Source: Bacteroidales bacterium UBA3743 (GTDB lineage: Bacteria > Bacteroidota > Bacteroidia > Bacteroidales > Paludibacteraceae). Taken from it: DNA of 27,884 nt. The notes beneath the pieces were generated by a model. That model was not told the DNA's origin. It made no database searches and saw only the letters and a program-made list of their open reading frames with translations. Positions 15,513 through 23,393 of the stretch are shown here, one piece after another; the first letter of the stretch is position 1; the number at the start of each line of letters is the position of its first letter. Made by a program: the position numbers and the translations under genes. The stretch covers positions 1 to 27,884 of the forward strand of contig DFGT01000035.1 in the NCBI GenBank assembly GCA_002371265.1. Direction: 5' to 3'.

Positions 15513-15543
15513 AAAAAAGAGACGTTGCAAAAAGCCACGTCTC
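15513..15543 (-). terminator. Rho-independent terminator of the nitronate monooxygenase-like gene
   Basis: On the minus strand GAGACGT (15543-15537) pairs with ACGTCTC (15525-15519), with two further inner G-C pairs after one mismatch. A T6 run follows immediately (15518-15513). It lies 24 nt after the stop of the gene ending at 15567. Confidence 0.85.
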
Positions 15544-15566
15544 CAAAATAATGTTTATTTTCACGT

Positions 15567-16643
15567 TTATCCCACAACTTTTTTCTGATAGTTGTTGAAT
15601 TCCTCTTTGATATTGTTGAATATCTCTTTCACCTTTTCAATTTTTTTCGCTCTGAAAGCGTTTGATCCACAGAAAGCGTAGCCATGGCTAAGATCTCCAC
15701 GGAAAGCATTGTAGAGGGCAGAAACGATGCAATATGGACTGTTTTTCACATCACATGTTTTGATACAGTGGCAGAGACATTTTTTTGGCTGAGTCTCACC
15801 TTCTTTAACACGTGCGATAAAGTCGTTGTGAATGGCGCGGCCAGGCATACCTACAGGGCTTTTGATAATCTCGATATCTTTCTCCTCTGCTTTGATATAT
15901 GCCTCCTTGAATTCAATGGATGCGTCGCACTCTTCAGTAGTGACGAAACGTGTTCCCATCTGCACACCAGAAGCTCCGTAGCTCATAATGCGTGCCATGT
16001 CCTCGCCTGTGTAGATACCTCCTCCTGCAAACACAGGTATTTCTTTTTCATCAATATATTCCTTAGCGACTGACACAACTTCAGGAACTGTTTTCTCAAG
16101 TGAGAAAGCCTCGTCGAAAATTTGGTCTTCTTTGTAACCAAGATGACCGCCGGCTTTTGGTCCCTCAACAACGATTGCGTCTGGAAGATAGTTGTACAGA
16201 CTTTTCCATTTTGAGCAGATAATCTTTGCGGCACGTGCAGATGAAACGATTGGAACCAATTTTGTTTTGCTGCCTTCTGTCAGAAAAGATGGCATATTTA
16301 GTGGTAAACCAGCACCTGAGAATATGATGTCCGCTTTTTCTTGGATAGCTGTTTTCACCATATCTGCGAAATTTGACATGGCTACCATCACGTTGACACC
16401 GATTATACCGTTCGACTTTTCTCTTGCCTTACGTATTTCCTCCTGCAAACCATAAATGCTTGCTTTCATGTAGTTGTTAGAAAAGTTGTTGTAGACCAAT
16501 CCAAGTCCAGCACTTGAAATTACTCCTACTCCACCCTCATTGGCTACAGCCGACGCCAAGCCAGAAAGAGAAATTCCTACTCCCATTCCTCCTTGAATGA
16601 TAGGAACTCTTAGTGACAAATCTCCGATTTTTACAGAATTCAT
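15567..16643 (-). CDS. Nitronate monooxygenase / FabK-like FMN oxidoreductase
   Basis: TIM-barrel flavoprotein of the 2-nitropropane dioxygenase family, which contains nitronate monooxygenases and the enoyl-ACP reductase FabK. Seen: PIIQGGMGVGIS near the N-terminus, GVNVMVA, IIFSGAGLPLNMP, VVEGPKAGGHLG (the FMN/substrate-loop motif), VFAGGGIYTGED and GASGVQMGTRF (phosphate binding). About 358 aa. The C-terminal part adds a Cys-rich stretch, KKCLCHCIKTCDVKNSPYC, with five cysteines in 17 residues. The ATG at 16643 was chosen because the upstream TTG at 16667 lies inside the -7 element at 16665-16672. The gene stands alone, with no fatty-acid genes nearby, so the reaction is undetermined. Confidence 0.85.
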   Translation of the reverse strand: MNSVKIGDLSLRVPIIQGGMGVGISLSGLASAVANEGGVGVISSAGLGLVYNNFSNNYMKASIYGLQEEIRKAREKSNGIIGVNVMVAMSNFADMVKTAIQEKADIIFSGAGLPLNMPSFLTEGSKTKLVPIVSSARAAKIICSKWKSLYNYLPDAIVVEGPKAGGHLGYKEDQIFDEAFSLEKTVPEVVSVAKEYIDEKEIPVFAGGGIYTGEDMARIMSYGASGVQMGTRFVTTEECDASIEFKEAYIKAEEKDIEIIKSPVGMPGRAIHNDFIARVKEGETQPKKCLCHCIKTCDVKNSPYCIVSALYNAFRGDLSHGYAFCGSNAFRAKKIEKVKEIFNNIKEEFNNYQKKVVG

Positions 16644-16664
16644 AACGATATTTTTAATCTTCCG

Positions 16665-16672
16665 CAAAAGTA
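16665..16672 (-). promoter_or_regulatory. Promoter -7 element of the nitronate monooxygenase-like gene
   Basis: TACTTTTG on the minus strand matches TAnnTTTG. No TTTG is seen at -33. The implied leader is only about 15 nt, which supports the ATG at 16643 as the true start. Confidence 0.45.
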
Positions 16673-16912
16673 ACGAATTATTTAGTTTTATTCGATTTAT
16701 GATTTATATTTTTGACAGAAATAGATAAATTATTTAATTTGTTTGAACTAATCAATATTTATGTTGTATAATAGTTAATCACTATAAAGAGTGTATTGTA
16801 TATATATACTTATCACAACATTTGTCTAATCCACATAAAAATTAAGTCTATTTGAAACAAGTTTTTTGAAATATGAAGCTGTATAAATTTTAAGTATTTG
16901 GCTAAAGAATTA
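16673..16912. other. AT-rich spacer without recognisable genes
   Basis: The stretch between the flavoenzyme promoter and the repeat composite is very AT-rich (for example a TATATATA run near 16800). I see no gene, tRNA or strong hairpin in it. Confidence 0.5.
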
Positions 16913-17075
16913 AGGATTGTTAAGGACGGAACATCCTAACCCCTTCCTATCTCTGCGAGTCCGCAACGACGAGCGGTCAAAAATGCAATCATTGTACTTC
17001 TATTATTAAATATACGTGCTCGCCTACGGCTCGCACATGGGGAAGGGTTAGGGCGTTCCGCCCTTAACAATCCTC
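16913..17075. repeat. Second head-to-head composite of multi-hairpin repeat arms (E and F)
   Basis: Same architecture as 6763-6924. Left arm E (16913-16976) is degenerate: its P1 reads GGACG-GAA-CATCC, where one G-C pair has become A-T. The core AAATGCAATCATTGT plus TATTATTAAA is conserved. Right arm F (17016-17075) has intact P2 and P1. The flank after F, CGTTTATGACACTTCAACTGTCATTTT, recurs with a few changes as the reverse complement of 24880-24911 beside copy H. Confidence 0.8.
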
Positions 17076-17164
17076 GTTTATGACACTTCAACTGTCATTT
17101 TCTCCTATTTTTAAATTCATCGAATTCACCATAAATAAGTATCACAATGTAATTCTTTTGCAAC

Positions 17165-17193
17165 TTGATTGCATAAACTTTAATCTATTTTTG
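17165..17193 (+). promoter_or_regulatory. Promoter of the RND adaptor-pump operon
   Basis: TATTTTTG (17186-17193) matches the -7 element. A TTG at 17165-17167 lies 18 nt upstream. The implied start is near 17200, giving a leader of about 18 nt. No regulator gene is adjacent. Confidence 0.45.
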
Positions 17194-17217
17194 CGTAAAC
17201 AATAAAAATTTTTCATC

Positions 17218-18492
17218 ATGCGCAAATCTGTTTATCTAACAATCTCTCTGCTTTTGTCAGCTGTATTGGTTGGATGTAATAATCATAATCATGCAGGTCA
17301 CTCCCATGACGATGGTCATGAACATTCGGAATACGAACATCATCATGATGACGACGAACATGACCATGACGGACATGAAAAAGATGATTGCGAAGATAAA
17401 AAAGTGAATGTAATAAATGGACATTCGCATAATGAAGACTTTCATAGTAAAGATGAGGAAGGAATCAAGAAACATGAAGGGGAAGTACATTTGTCTGCAG
17501 CTGAAATAAAGAAGATTTCCACTGAGACAGCAGCATTTTCTGAATTCTCTCATGTCATTGTGGCGACGGGGGAAATTCTTCCGACCACCAAGGGAGAGGC
17601 TTCTGTGGTTGCTCCATTTTCAGGAATTGTCTCTATCGCATCAGGTGTGACTGTCGGTGGAAAAGTGCAGGCAGGTCAGGTGCTTTTCAATATCAGCACA
17701 AATGTGGGCGAGGAGAGTGACCTGGTGGAGAAAGCCACTATTGAGCTTGAAGCTGCAAGAAAGGAGTATGAACGCGATCTGAAGTTGAGCGAGGAGATGA
17801 TTGTCTCGAAGAAGGAACTCAATGAATGTAGGGAGCGTTATGAACAGGCAAAGGTGAAACATGCCAATCTCGCTTCCAAAATATCTTATGGCAAAGCTTT
17901 GTCGAAAAGTCAGATATCAGGTTTTGTAAAAAGCATAAATGTCTCCGACGGTGAGTTTGTCAACGCTGGTGAGCAGCTTGCAATTGTCTCTCAAAACGAC
18001 AAACTGATGCTTCAGGTGAAATTGCCTCAGCGTTATCAGAAGAGTGCGACGAGCATCAAAACAGTCAAATTCCGCACCGCATACACACATGAGGTGTTTG
18101 CTCTCGACAAGATGGATGGCAAACAGGTGAGCCAGGCTATCACTACGTCGGATGGAGGCTACTATATTCCTCTGCTTTTCGAGTTTAAGAATATCAGCAA
18201 AGTGATGTCGGGCACAAGTGTGGAGTGTTATGTTGTGACTAAGGAAAAGAAGAATGTCATCACAGTGCCAAACAGTGCGATAGCTGAAGACCAGGGTGTC
18301 GCGCAGGTATTTGTGAAGAAGCATGAGGATGCTTTCAAGAAACAGTTTGTGACTCTTGGCGAGACGGATGGAGAACGAACAGAGATAATAGAAGGTCTGC
18401 ACAGTGGCGACATTGTGGCAATATCCGACGTCGCGCGTCTGCATCTTGCATCTTCTTCTAATGCGATTCCAGCACATACTCACAACCATTAA
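17218..18492 (+). CDS. His-rich RND efflux adaptor lipoprotein (CusB/CzcB-like)
   Basis: Periplasmic membrane-fusion protein of a heavy-metal RND pump. A lipoprotein signal (MRKSVYLTISLLLSAVLVGC, lipid-modified Cys20) precedes a strongly His/Asp-rich segment (about residues 21-75, many H-D repeats). This probably binds metal ions. It is followed by a HlyD-type layout: barrel-sandwich strand ATGEILPTTKGEASVVAPFSG, an alpha-hairpin (ATIELEAARKEYERD to YEQAKVKHANLASK), the second half of the lipoyl domain (ISGFVKSINVSDGEFVNAGEQL) and beta-barrel/proximal domains (VPNSAIAEDQGVAQVFV). A second small His cluster (PAHTHNH) ends the protein. The pump gene follows after 12 nt. The His-rich segment suggests Zn, Co, Ni or Cu, but the metal cannot be assigned. 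Confidence 0.88.
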   Translation: MRKSVYLTISLLLSAVLVGCNNHNHAGHSHDDGHEHSEYEHHHDDDEHDHDGHEKDDCEDKKVNVINGHSHNEDFHSKDEEGIKKHEGEVHLSAAEIKKISTETAAFSEFSHVIVATGEILPTTKGEASVVAPFSGIVSIASGVTVGGKVQAGQVLFNISTNVGEESDLVEKATIELEAARKEYERDLKLSEEMIVSKKELNECRERYEQAKVKHANLASKISYGKALSKSQISGFVKSINVSDGEFVNAGEQLAIVSQNDKLMLQVKLPQRYQKSATSIKTVKFRTAYTHEVFALDKMDGKQVSQAITTSDGGYYIPLLFEFKNISKVMSGTSVECYVVTKEKKNVITVPNSAIAEDQGVAQVFVKKHEDAFKKQFVTLGETDGERTEIIEGLHSGDIVAISDVARLHLASSSNAIPAHTHNH

Positions 18493-18504
18493 AAACGAAT
18501 TGAT

Positions 18505-21500
18505 ATGTTAGAAAAAATCATACATTCTTCGCTAACTCACAGAATCTTTGTCATTATCTGTGCGGTGGCTCTGACTATCTATGGACTCTATTCCGCGCAT
18601 GAGGCGGATATAGATATCTTTCCAGATTTGAACGCGCCAACAGTCGTTGTGATGACGGAATGCGGAGCTATGAACACAGAAGATGTTGAGGCTTTGGTGT
18701 CGTATCCAATTGAGTCGTCGCTTTCGGGAGCAAGTGGAATCAGACGTATCAGAAGCACATCTACGGATGGACTCTCCATTGTGTGGGCAGAGTTCGACTG
18801 GGATACGGATGTTCTTGTGGCACGCCAGACAATTTCAGAAAAACTTCCGGAGTTGACGTCTAACCTTCCAGCAGAGGTCGGACAGCCCGTGATGGCTCCA
18901 CAGTCGTCTATCATGGGTGAGATTTTTATTGTGGGGCTTCAGGCAGACTCCACATCGTTGATGGATTTGCGTACGTCTGCTGATTTTGAGCTACGTCCTC
19001 GCCTGATGTCTATTTCTGGTGTGGCAGGTGTCACTGTGATAGGAGGAGACGTGAAGGAGTACCAGATTGTGCTTGATGAACTGAAGATGCAGCATTATGG
19101 CATATCTATTGCGGAGGTGACAGAAGCTATTGATGGTATCAACCAAAATGTGAATGGAGGATTGATCACCCGTCATGGCACGGAATATGCCGTGAGATGT
19201 GTCTGTGCGACGCGGGACACTTCTGTGCTTGGCACTGCTTATGTGGCAAAGCGTGGAAACTATTCCGTCACCCTTGCGGATATCGCTGAAATACGTGTAG
19301 CACCAAGTTTTCCCCGTATAGGAAGGGCATCTATAAAAGGAAATGACGCGGTGTTGCTGACAATCACGAAACAACCGGGAGCCTCAACTCTTGATCTTAC
19401 TGAAGAGATTGAGAAGACGCTGGAAATATCCAAACTGTCTCTGCCTGCCGACGTGAAGGTGCAGACAAACATTTTCCGCAGTTCGGATTTCATCGACAGA
19501 GCCATCGACAATGTGAAGAGTTCCCTCTACGAAGGTATCTTCTTCGTGGCTATTGTCTTGATTCTTTTTCTTGCCAACATCCGCACGACGGCAATTTCCC
19601 TGATCACTTTGCCAATTTCCGTGTTGACCTCTATTTTGGTGTTGAAACTGATGAATCTTGGCATCAACACAATGAGTCTCGGAGGTATAGCCATCGCAAT
19701 AGGATCGCTTGTCGACGATGCCATTGTGGATGTGGAGAATGTGTGGAGACGTATGAATGTGCCTAATGTAGATGTTAATAAAAAATCCATAATCAGTGTG
19801 ATAGAGGAGGCGTCGAGTGAGGTGCGTGTGCCTATTCTTAATTCCACTCTGATAATAATCGCAAGTTTTCTTCCTCTGTTTTTCCTTTCAGGAATGGAGG
19901 GTAAGATGCTTATTCCGTTAGGTATAGCATTTATCGTGGCACTTGCAAGCTCGACAATTGTGGCTCTGACATTGACACCTGTGTTATGCAGCTATTTGTT
20001 GAAACCAAATGCGGACGGTGGACAGAAAAATTCAAAAGAGAGTTGGTTATCCCAGCGTCTTAAAGAAGGATATGCCAAATTGCTTGACTTGGCCCTTGCC
20101 AGCAAACGGATGATCCTCACATTGTCTGGCATAGCTCTCGTCGCAGCGATAATCGCGATGTTCACATTCGGATCCAATTTTCTTCCTCCATTCAATGAAG
20201 GATCGCTGACAATCAATATCAGCACACTTCCTGGCACGTCGCTCGACGTGAGCAATGAGATAGGTCTGGAGGCGGAAAAGATGCTTATGGAGGTTCCTGA
20301 GGTAATCACTGTAAGCAGAAAGACAGGTCGCGCTGAGAAAGATGAGCATGCACTTGGCACGAATGTGTCGGAAATAGAGGTGCCATACCGTCTGAGCGAG
20401 AGAAGTAAAGATGAGATGATAGAGGATGTGCGACACAGATTGAGCCATATCAGAGGAGCGAATGTAGAGATTGGTCAGCCTATATCTCATCGTATCGACG
20501 CAATGCTTTCCGGAAGCCAGTCGGCAATAGCAGTGAAAATTTTCGGAGCCGAACTGCCAAAACTTGAGCAGATCGCCGGCTATGTGAAAGAGGAGATGCA
20601 GAAAGTGGATGGAATAGCCGATGTCAATTCAGAGCAGATGACATTCCGTCCGCAAATGAAAATCACACCGCGACGAGAGATGCTTGCGGAGTATGGGATA
20701 ACTCAAAAAGAGTTGGCTGAATTCATAACTGTCAAACTGTCCACAAAGGAGGTAGGAATGGTGAGAGAAGAGAACAAGAGTTATGAAATCAAGCTGATGT
20801 CGAAAAAGTATACAGGTGAAGTGGGAGACATGCTTATTCCGTCGGCAAAGGGAATGATTCCGCTCTCATACGTATGCAATATCAGCTATACGTCAGCACC
20901 GTCTACAATCAACCGTGAGAATGAGAGCCGCAGAATCATAGTGTCGGCCCAGCAGAACGGACGTGATCTGGAATCCATTGTAAACGACATCAAGAGTAGA
21001 ATATCCGAGAATGTGGATCTTCCTGAAGGCTACTGGATAGAGTATAGCGGACAGTTTGAGAGTCAGCAGCGAGCCACACGCACATTGAGTGCGACGATGG
21101 TGATTTCGTTGATTATAATCGTGCTACTTCTGAAAAAACAGTTTGAAAGTTGGAAGACATGCGCACTAATATTAAGTGCGTTGCCATTTGCCCTGGTAGG
21201 TGGAGTAGCGACGATTTTTTTCACAGGAGGAGTGGTGAGCATTCCGTCGGTAATCGGATTCATATCGTTGTTTGGTATAGCCACGCGTGGAGGAATGCTG
21301 CTTATCGCGGAGTATGAGAAGAGAGAAAAAGATGGGGAGACGTTGCAAAAACAAATAGTGGAGGGTAGTGTGGCCCGTCTCAACCCAATCCTGATGACGG
21401 CGTTAAGCTCAGCATTAGCATTGATTCCAATGATCATAGCAGGTGACAAGCCTGGCGCGGAAATACAGTGTCCGATGGCACAGGTGATCCTTGGTGGATT

Positions 21501-21585
21501 GCTCACATCAACCATATTGTCGTTGATTGTGATACCGATTCTATATCATTGGATGAAGAAAAAAGAGTTGGAATGTTATAAATGA
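18505..21585 (+). CDS. Heavy-metal RND efflux pump (CusA/CzcA family)
   Basis: Inner-membrane proton-driven exporter of 1026 aa, full length for the HME-RND family. It has the usual two-fold layout: TM1 near the N-terminus (RIFVIICAVALTIYGLYSA), DIDIFPDLNAPTV, a large periplasmic loop, a TM2-6 block (about residues 335-500), a second periplasmic domain, and a C-terminal TM block. The TM4 signature is AIGSLVDDAIVDVEN with D404 and D405 as the proton-relay pair. It mixes features of the monovalent (AIG) and divalent (VEN) HME classes, so the metal is unresolved. It follows the adaptor by 12 nt. Its TGA stop overlaps the first base pair of a dispersed repeat (copy G), so the 3' end may have been set by repeat insertion. 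Confidence 0.93.
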   Translation: MLEKIIHSSLTHRIFVIICAVALTIYGLYSAHEADIDIFPDLNAPTVVVMTECGAMNTEDVEALVSYPIESSLSGASGIRRIRSTSTDGLSIVWAEFDWDTDVLVARQTISEKLPELTSNLPAEVGQPVMAPQSSIMGEIFIVGLQADSTSLMDLRTSADFELRPRLMSISGVAGVTVIGGDVKEYQIVLDELKMQHYGISIAEVTEAIDGINQNVNGGLITRHGTEYAVRCVCATRDTSVLGTAYVAKRGNYSVTLADIAEIRVAPSFPRIGRASIKGNDAVLLTITKQPGASTLDLTEEIEKTLEISKLSLPADVKVQTNIFRSSDFIDRAIDNVKSSLYEGIFFVAIVLILFLANIRTTAISLITLPISVLTSILVLKLMNLGINTMSLGGIAIAIGSLVDDAIVDVENVWRRMNVPNVDVNKKSIISVIEEASSEVRVPILNSTLIIIASFLPLFFLSGMEGKMLIPLGIAFIVALASSTIVALTLTPVLCSYLLKPNADGGQKNSKESWLSQRLKEGYAKLLDLALASKRMILTLSGIALVAAIIAMFTFGSNFLPPFNEGSLTINISTLPGTSLDVSNEIGLEAEKMLMEVPEVITVSRKTGRAEKDEHALGTNVSEIEVPYRLSERSKDEMIEDVRHRLSHIRGANVEIGQPISHRIDAMLSGSQSAIAVKIFGAELPKLEQIAGYVKEEMQKVDGIADVNSEQMTFRPQMKITPRREMLAEYGITQKELAEFITVKLSTKEVGMVREENKSYEIKLMSKKYTGEVGDMLIPSAKGMIPLSYVCNISYTSAPSTINRENESRRIIVSAQQNGRDLESIVNDIKSRISENVDLPEGYWIEYSGQFESQQRATRTLSATMVISLIIIVLLLKKQFESWKTCALILSALPFALVGGVATIFFTGGVVSIPSVIGFISLFGIATRGGMLLIAEYEKREKDGETLQKQIVEGSVARLNPILMTALSSALALIPMIIAGDKPGAEIQCPMAQVILGGLLTSTILSLIVIPILYHWMKKKELECYK

Positions 21586-21701
21586 GGATTCCAAAGGGCG
21601 GAACGCCCTTCTCCCCCTTTCCAAGTGCGAGCCGTAGGCGAGCACACAGAATAAAATAAAACCACAGAGATACAAAGTTCAAAGAGAAAGGCTACGCCTT
21701 T
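21584..21701 (+). repeat. Multi-hairpin dispersed repeat, long copy G with third hairpin
   Basis: GAGGATT begins within the TGA stop of the RND pump gene. P1 (GGGCG-GAA-CGCCC) follows, then P2 (GTGCGAGCC-GTA-GGCGAGCAC, ending 21645), then ACCACAGAGA and AGTTCAAAGAGAAAG, then P3 AAAGGC-TAC-GCCTTT (21687-21701). It is the most complete plus-orientation copy and would be transcribed as the 3' end of the adaptor-pump mRNA. Confidence 0.8.
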
Positions 21702-21826
21702 TTCTGAGAAAATGAGGAGAGAATTAGAAAATGGAAATGCCTTTCTTTTTATGATTATTCGTCATTTCGAATTCGCAGATTGCAATGTGTCGAACTCACG
21801 TTAAATAGTTGCCAGAGCAAAAGGAC

Positions 21827-21857
21827 AAAAAGTTTCCATTACTAATGGAAACTTTTT
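21827..21857 (+). terminator. Strong hairpin, probable terminator of the RND operon
   Basis: AAAAAGTTTCCATT (21827-21840) and its exact complement (21844-21857) form a 14-bp stem with a 3-nt loop ending in T5. It lies about 240 nt after the pump stop and before the outer-membrane factor promoter. This supports separate transcription of the two. It is symmetric enough to act in either direction. Confidence 0.7.
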
Positions 21858-21917
21858 ATATGTGACTGCATTTTCAACAAAAATTCATGGTTGTTTCCTA
21901 ATCATCATTTTTAGGTA

Positions 21918-21966
21918 TTGGGTATTTAAAATTACAGCAATACTTTTGTAGTCGTAACAAATACCC
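21918..21966 (+). promoter_or_regulatory. Promoter of the outer-membrane factor gene with flanking inverted repeat
   Basis: TACTTTTG (21941-21948) is the -7 element. A TTG at 21918-21920 lies 20 nt upstream. GGGTATTT (21920-21927) and AAATACCC (21959-21966) are exact inverted repeats that bracket the -7 and start-site region, a layout compatible with an operator. The predicted start is near 21955 and the ATG is at 21994. Confidence 0.45.
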
Positions 21967-21993
21967 ATATTTAAGTATTATAAAACTAAAACA

Positions 21994-23139
21994 ATGAAAC
22001 ATATTTTACTGACTGTATTTTCTTTAGTCGCAGCATCTCTCTTTGCTAAGGAAATGCCTTTCAAAGAGATAGTGGTGGCACTCGACAATTATAATCCTCA
22101 GATTCAGATTGCGCGTGCAAAAATAGAGAGCAACCAGATTTCCATGCGAACAGAGCGTAATCTTGACGATCCATCAGTGGAATATCTGTTGATGTCGCCG
22201 GGAAATGCCAACGATATGGAGCTTGTGGTGAGCCAGGAGTTTGCTTTCCCTACAAAGTATGCCAGAATGAAGAAGGCGGAAAAACTTGCCTATAAGCGTG
22301 ATTCACTTGAATATGAACTTACACGTAAAGAGGTGATAGCGTCAGCTTATGAGATATGTGCGGAGATCATATATTTGAATCAGATTTTGGAGATGGATTC
22401 CATACGTTATGAAATGTCTCGCGTAAATTACGAGAAACTCAAGCGAGGAATGGAAGAGGGAAAATATAACATCCTTGAAGTCAACGAGGGGCAGATAGGT
22501 ATGATAACAGCTTTTTCCAACTATAGCGAAACACGTCGCTCACTTAGTGAAAACACTCTTCAGCTGAATGCGTTGGCAGGCAACAACACAGCACTTAAGA
22601 TCAACGATCGTGAGTATCCGCAGAATCTGAAAGACTGCAGCAGAAAGAGCACGATTATGGAAGAACTTATAGCTGTTGAGGCTGAAATCAACGCACAGCA
22701 GATGAAAGTGGCAAAAGCGGAGTCGCATCCAAGTTTGTCGGCAGGCTACAAGATGGTGAAATCCGGAGAGACAGCCCATGGATTTGTTGTCGGGTCATCA
22801 ATTCCGATTTTTTCGGCAAGAGGGAAAAAACAGTTGGTGCAGGCGGAGAGCACCGTCTCCAACCTTGAGCTTCATCAGCGTGCGGCGGAACTGGAAGTCT
22901 CTCTCAACAATGAGCTTAACAGAGTGGAGGAGTATGTGAAGCTGACGAGCATGTACGACAAAGACATGTTCGACCAGACACTGCAACTGCTGAAAAAGAC
23001 ATTGGATAGCGGACGAATCACAGAAATAGAGTACACCACATTGTTCGATTCATGGTACGACAACAATAAGACATACCTTGAGCAGGTGAAGGAATTCAAT
23101 AAATCGCTGCTGAAAGTGTTTGTGTATTGCGAGGATTGA
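21994..23139 (+). CDS. TolC-family outer-membrane efflux protein
   Basis: Outer-membrane factor expected to complete the tripartite metal efflux system with the two preceding genes. The signal peptide is MKHILLTVFSLVAASLFA. At 381 aa it is shorter than typical ~450-aa TolC proteins but shows two OEP repeats. Both have long amphipathic helices (KKAEKLAYKRDSLEYELTRKE, VEAEINAQQMKVAKAESHP) and beta segments (PSLSAGYKMVKSG, GFVVGSSIPIFSARGKK). There is no lipobox. It has its own promoter and is separated from the pump by repeat copy G and a terminator. Being last and transcribed separately is less usual than a CBA or BAC single operon. Confidence 0.85.
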   Translation: MKHILLTVFSLVAASLFAKEMPFKEIVVALDNYNPQIQIARAKIESNQISMRTERNLDDPSVEYLLMSPGNANDMELVVSQEFAFPTKYARMKKAEKLAYKRDSLEYELTRKEVIASAYEICAEIIYLNQILEMDSIRYEMSRVNYEKLKRGMEEGKYNILEVNEGQIGMITAFSNYSETRRSLSENTLQLNALAGNNTALKINDREYPQNLKDCSRKSTIMEELIAVEAEINAQQMKVAKAESHPSLSAGYKMVKSGETAHGFVVGSSIPIFSARGKKQLVQAESTVSNLELHQRAAELEVSLNNELNRVEEYVKLTSMYDKDMFDQTLQLLKKTLDSGRITEIEYTTLFDSWYDNNKTYLEQVKEFNKSLLKVFVYCED

Positions 23140-23144
23140 TTTAT

Positions 23145-23177
23145 AATTCATAATTCGCAATTCATAATTCATAATTG
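23145..23177. repeat. AATTCATAATTC short tandem motif
   Basis: AATTCATAATTCGCAATTC is followed by further ATTCATAATT units directly after the outer-membrane factor stop. A simple AT repeat; no function seen. Confidence 0.5.
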
Positions 23178-23214
23178 TTGGGTAAAACATCTGTGTAATA
23201 GAATTTTGACTGTA

Positions 23215-23256
23215 GAGACGTCGCATTGCGGCGTCTCCAATCGCATTGCGGCGTCT
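23215..23256. repeat. GAGACG hairpin with duplicated half
   Basis: GAGACG-T-CGC-ATT-GCG-G-CGTCTC (23215-23237) forms a 10-bp stem with one T.G wobble. TCGCATTGCGGCGTCT then recurs exactly at 23241-23256, giving a 20-bp direct-repeat period. It may act as a terminator for the outer-membrane factor transcript, but no clear T run follows. Confidence 0.6.
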
Positions 23257-23328
23257 TTCATGGAAAATTCATAAATAATTCCGCAATTTATCTTCCACTG
23301 TGGTTCGTCATCAAACGGACAAAATCAT

Positions 23329-23359
23329 TTTGATTTGCAACCCTATATTCTTATTTTTG
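23329..23359 (+). promoter_or_regulatory. Promoter of the BspA-like gene
   Basis: TTTG (23329-23332), a 19-nt spacer and TATTTTTG (23352-23359) match the Bacteroidota consensus exactly. Transcription would start near 23366, about 28 nt before the GTG start. Confidence 0.6.
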
Positions 23360-23393
23360 CAAACAATATATGAAAAAATAAATCATTTGCGAC

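Noticed and set aside
17917..18489. A 190-codon minus-strand open frame inside the RND adaptor gene
   Set aside because: Shadow frame antisense to the adaptor, with no domain and no upstream promoter. Similar shadows in the pump gene were dropped for the same reason.
21340..21356. GAGACGTTGCAAAAA inside the pump gene, matching part of the terminator at 15519
   Set aside because: A 15-base match in coding sequence without the pairing arm; taken as chance.
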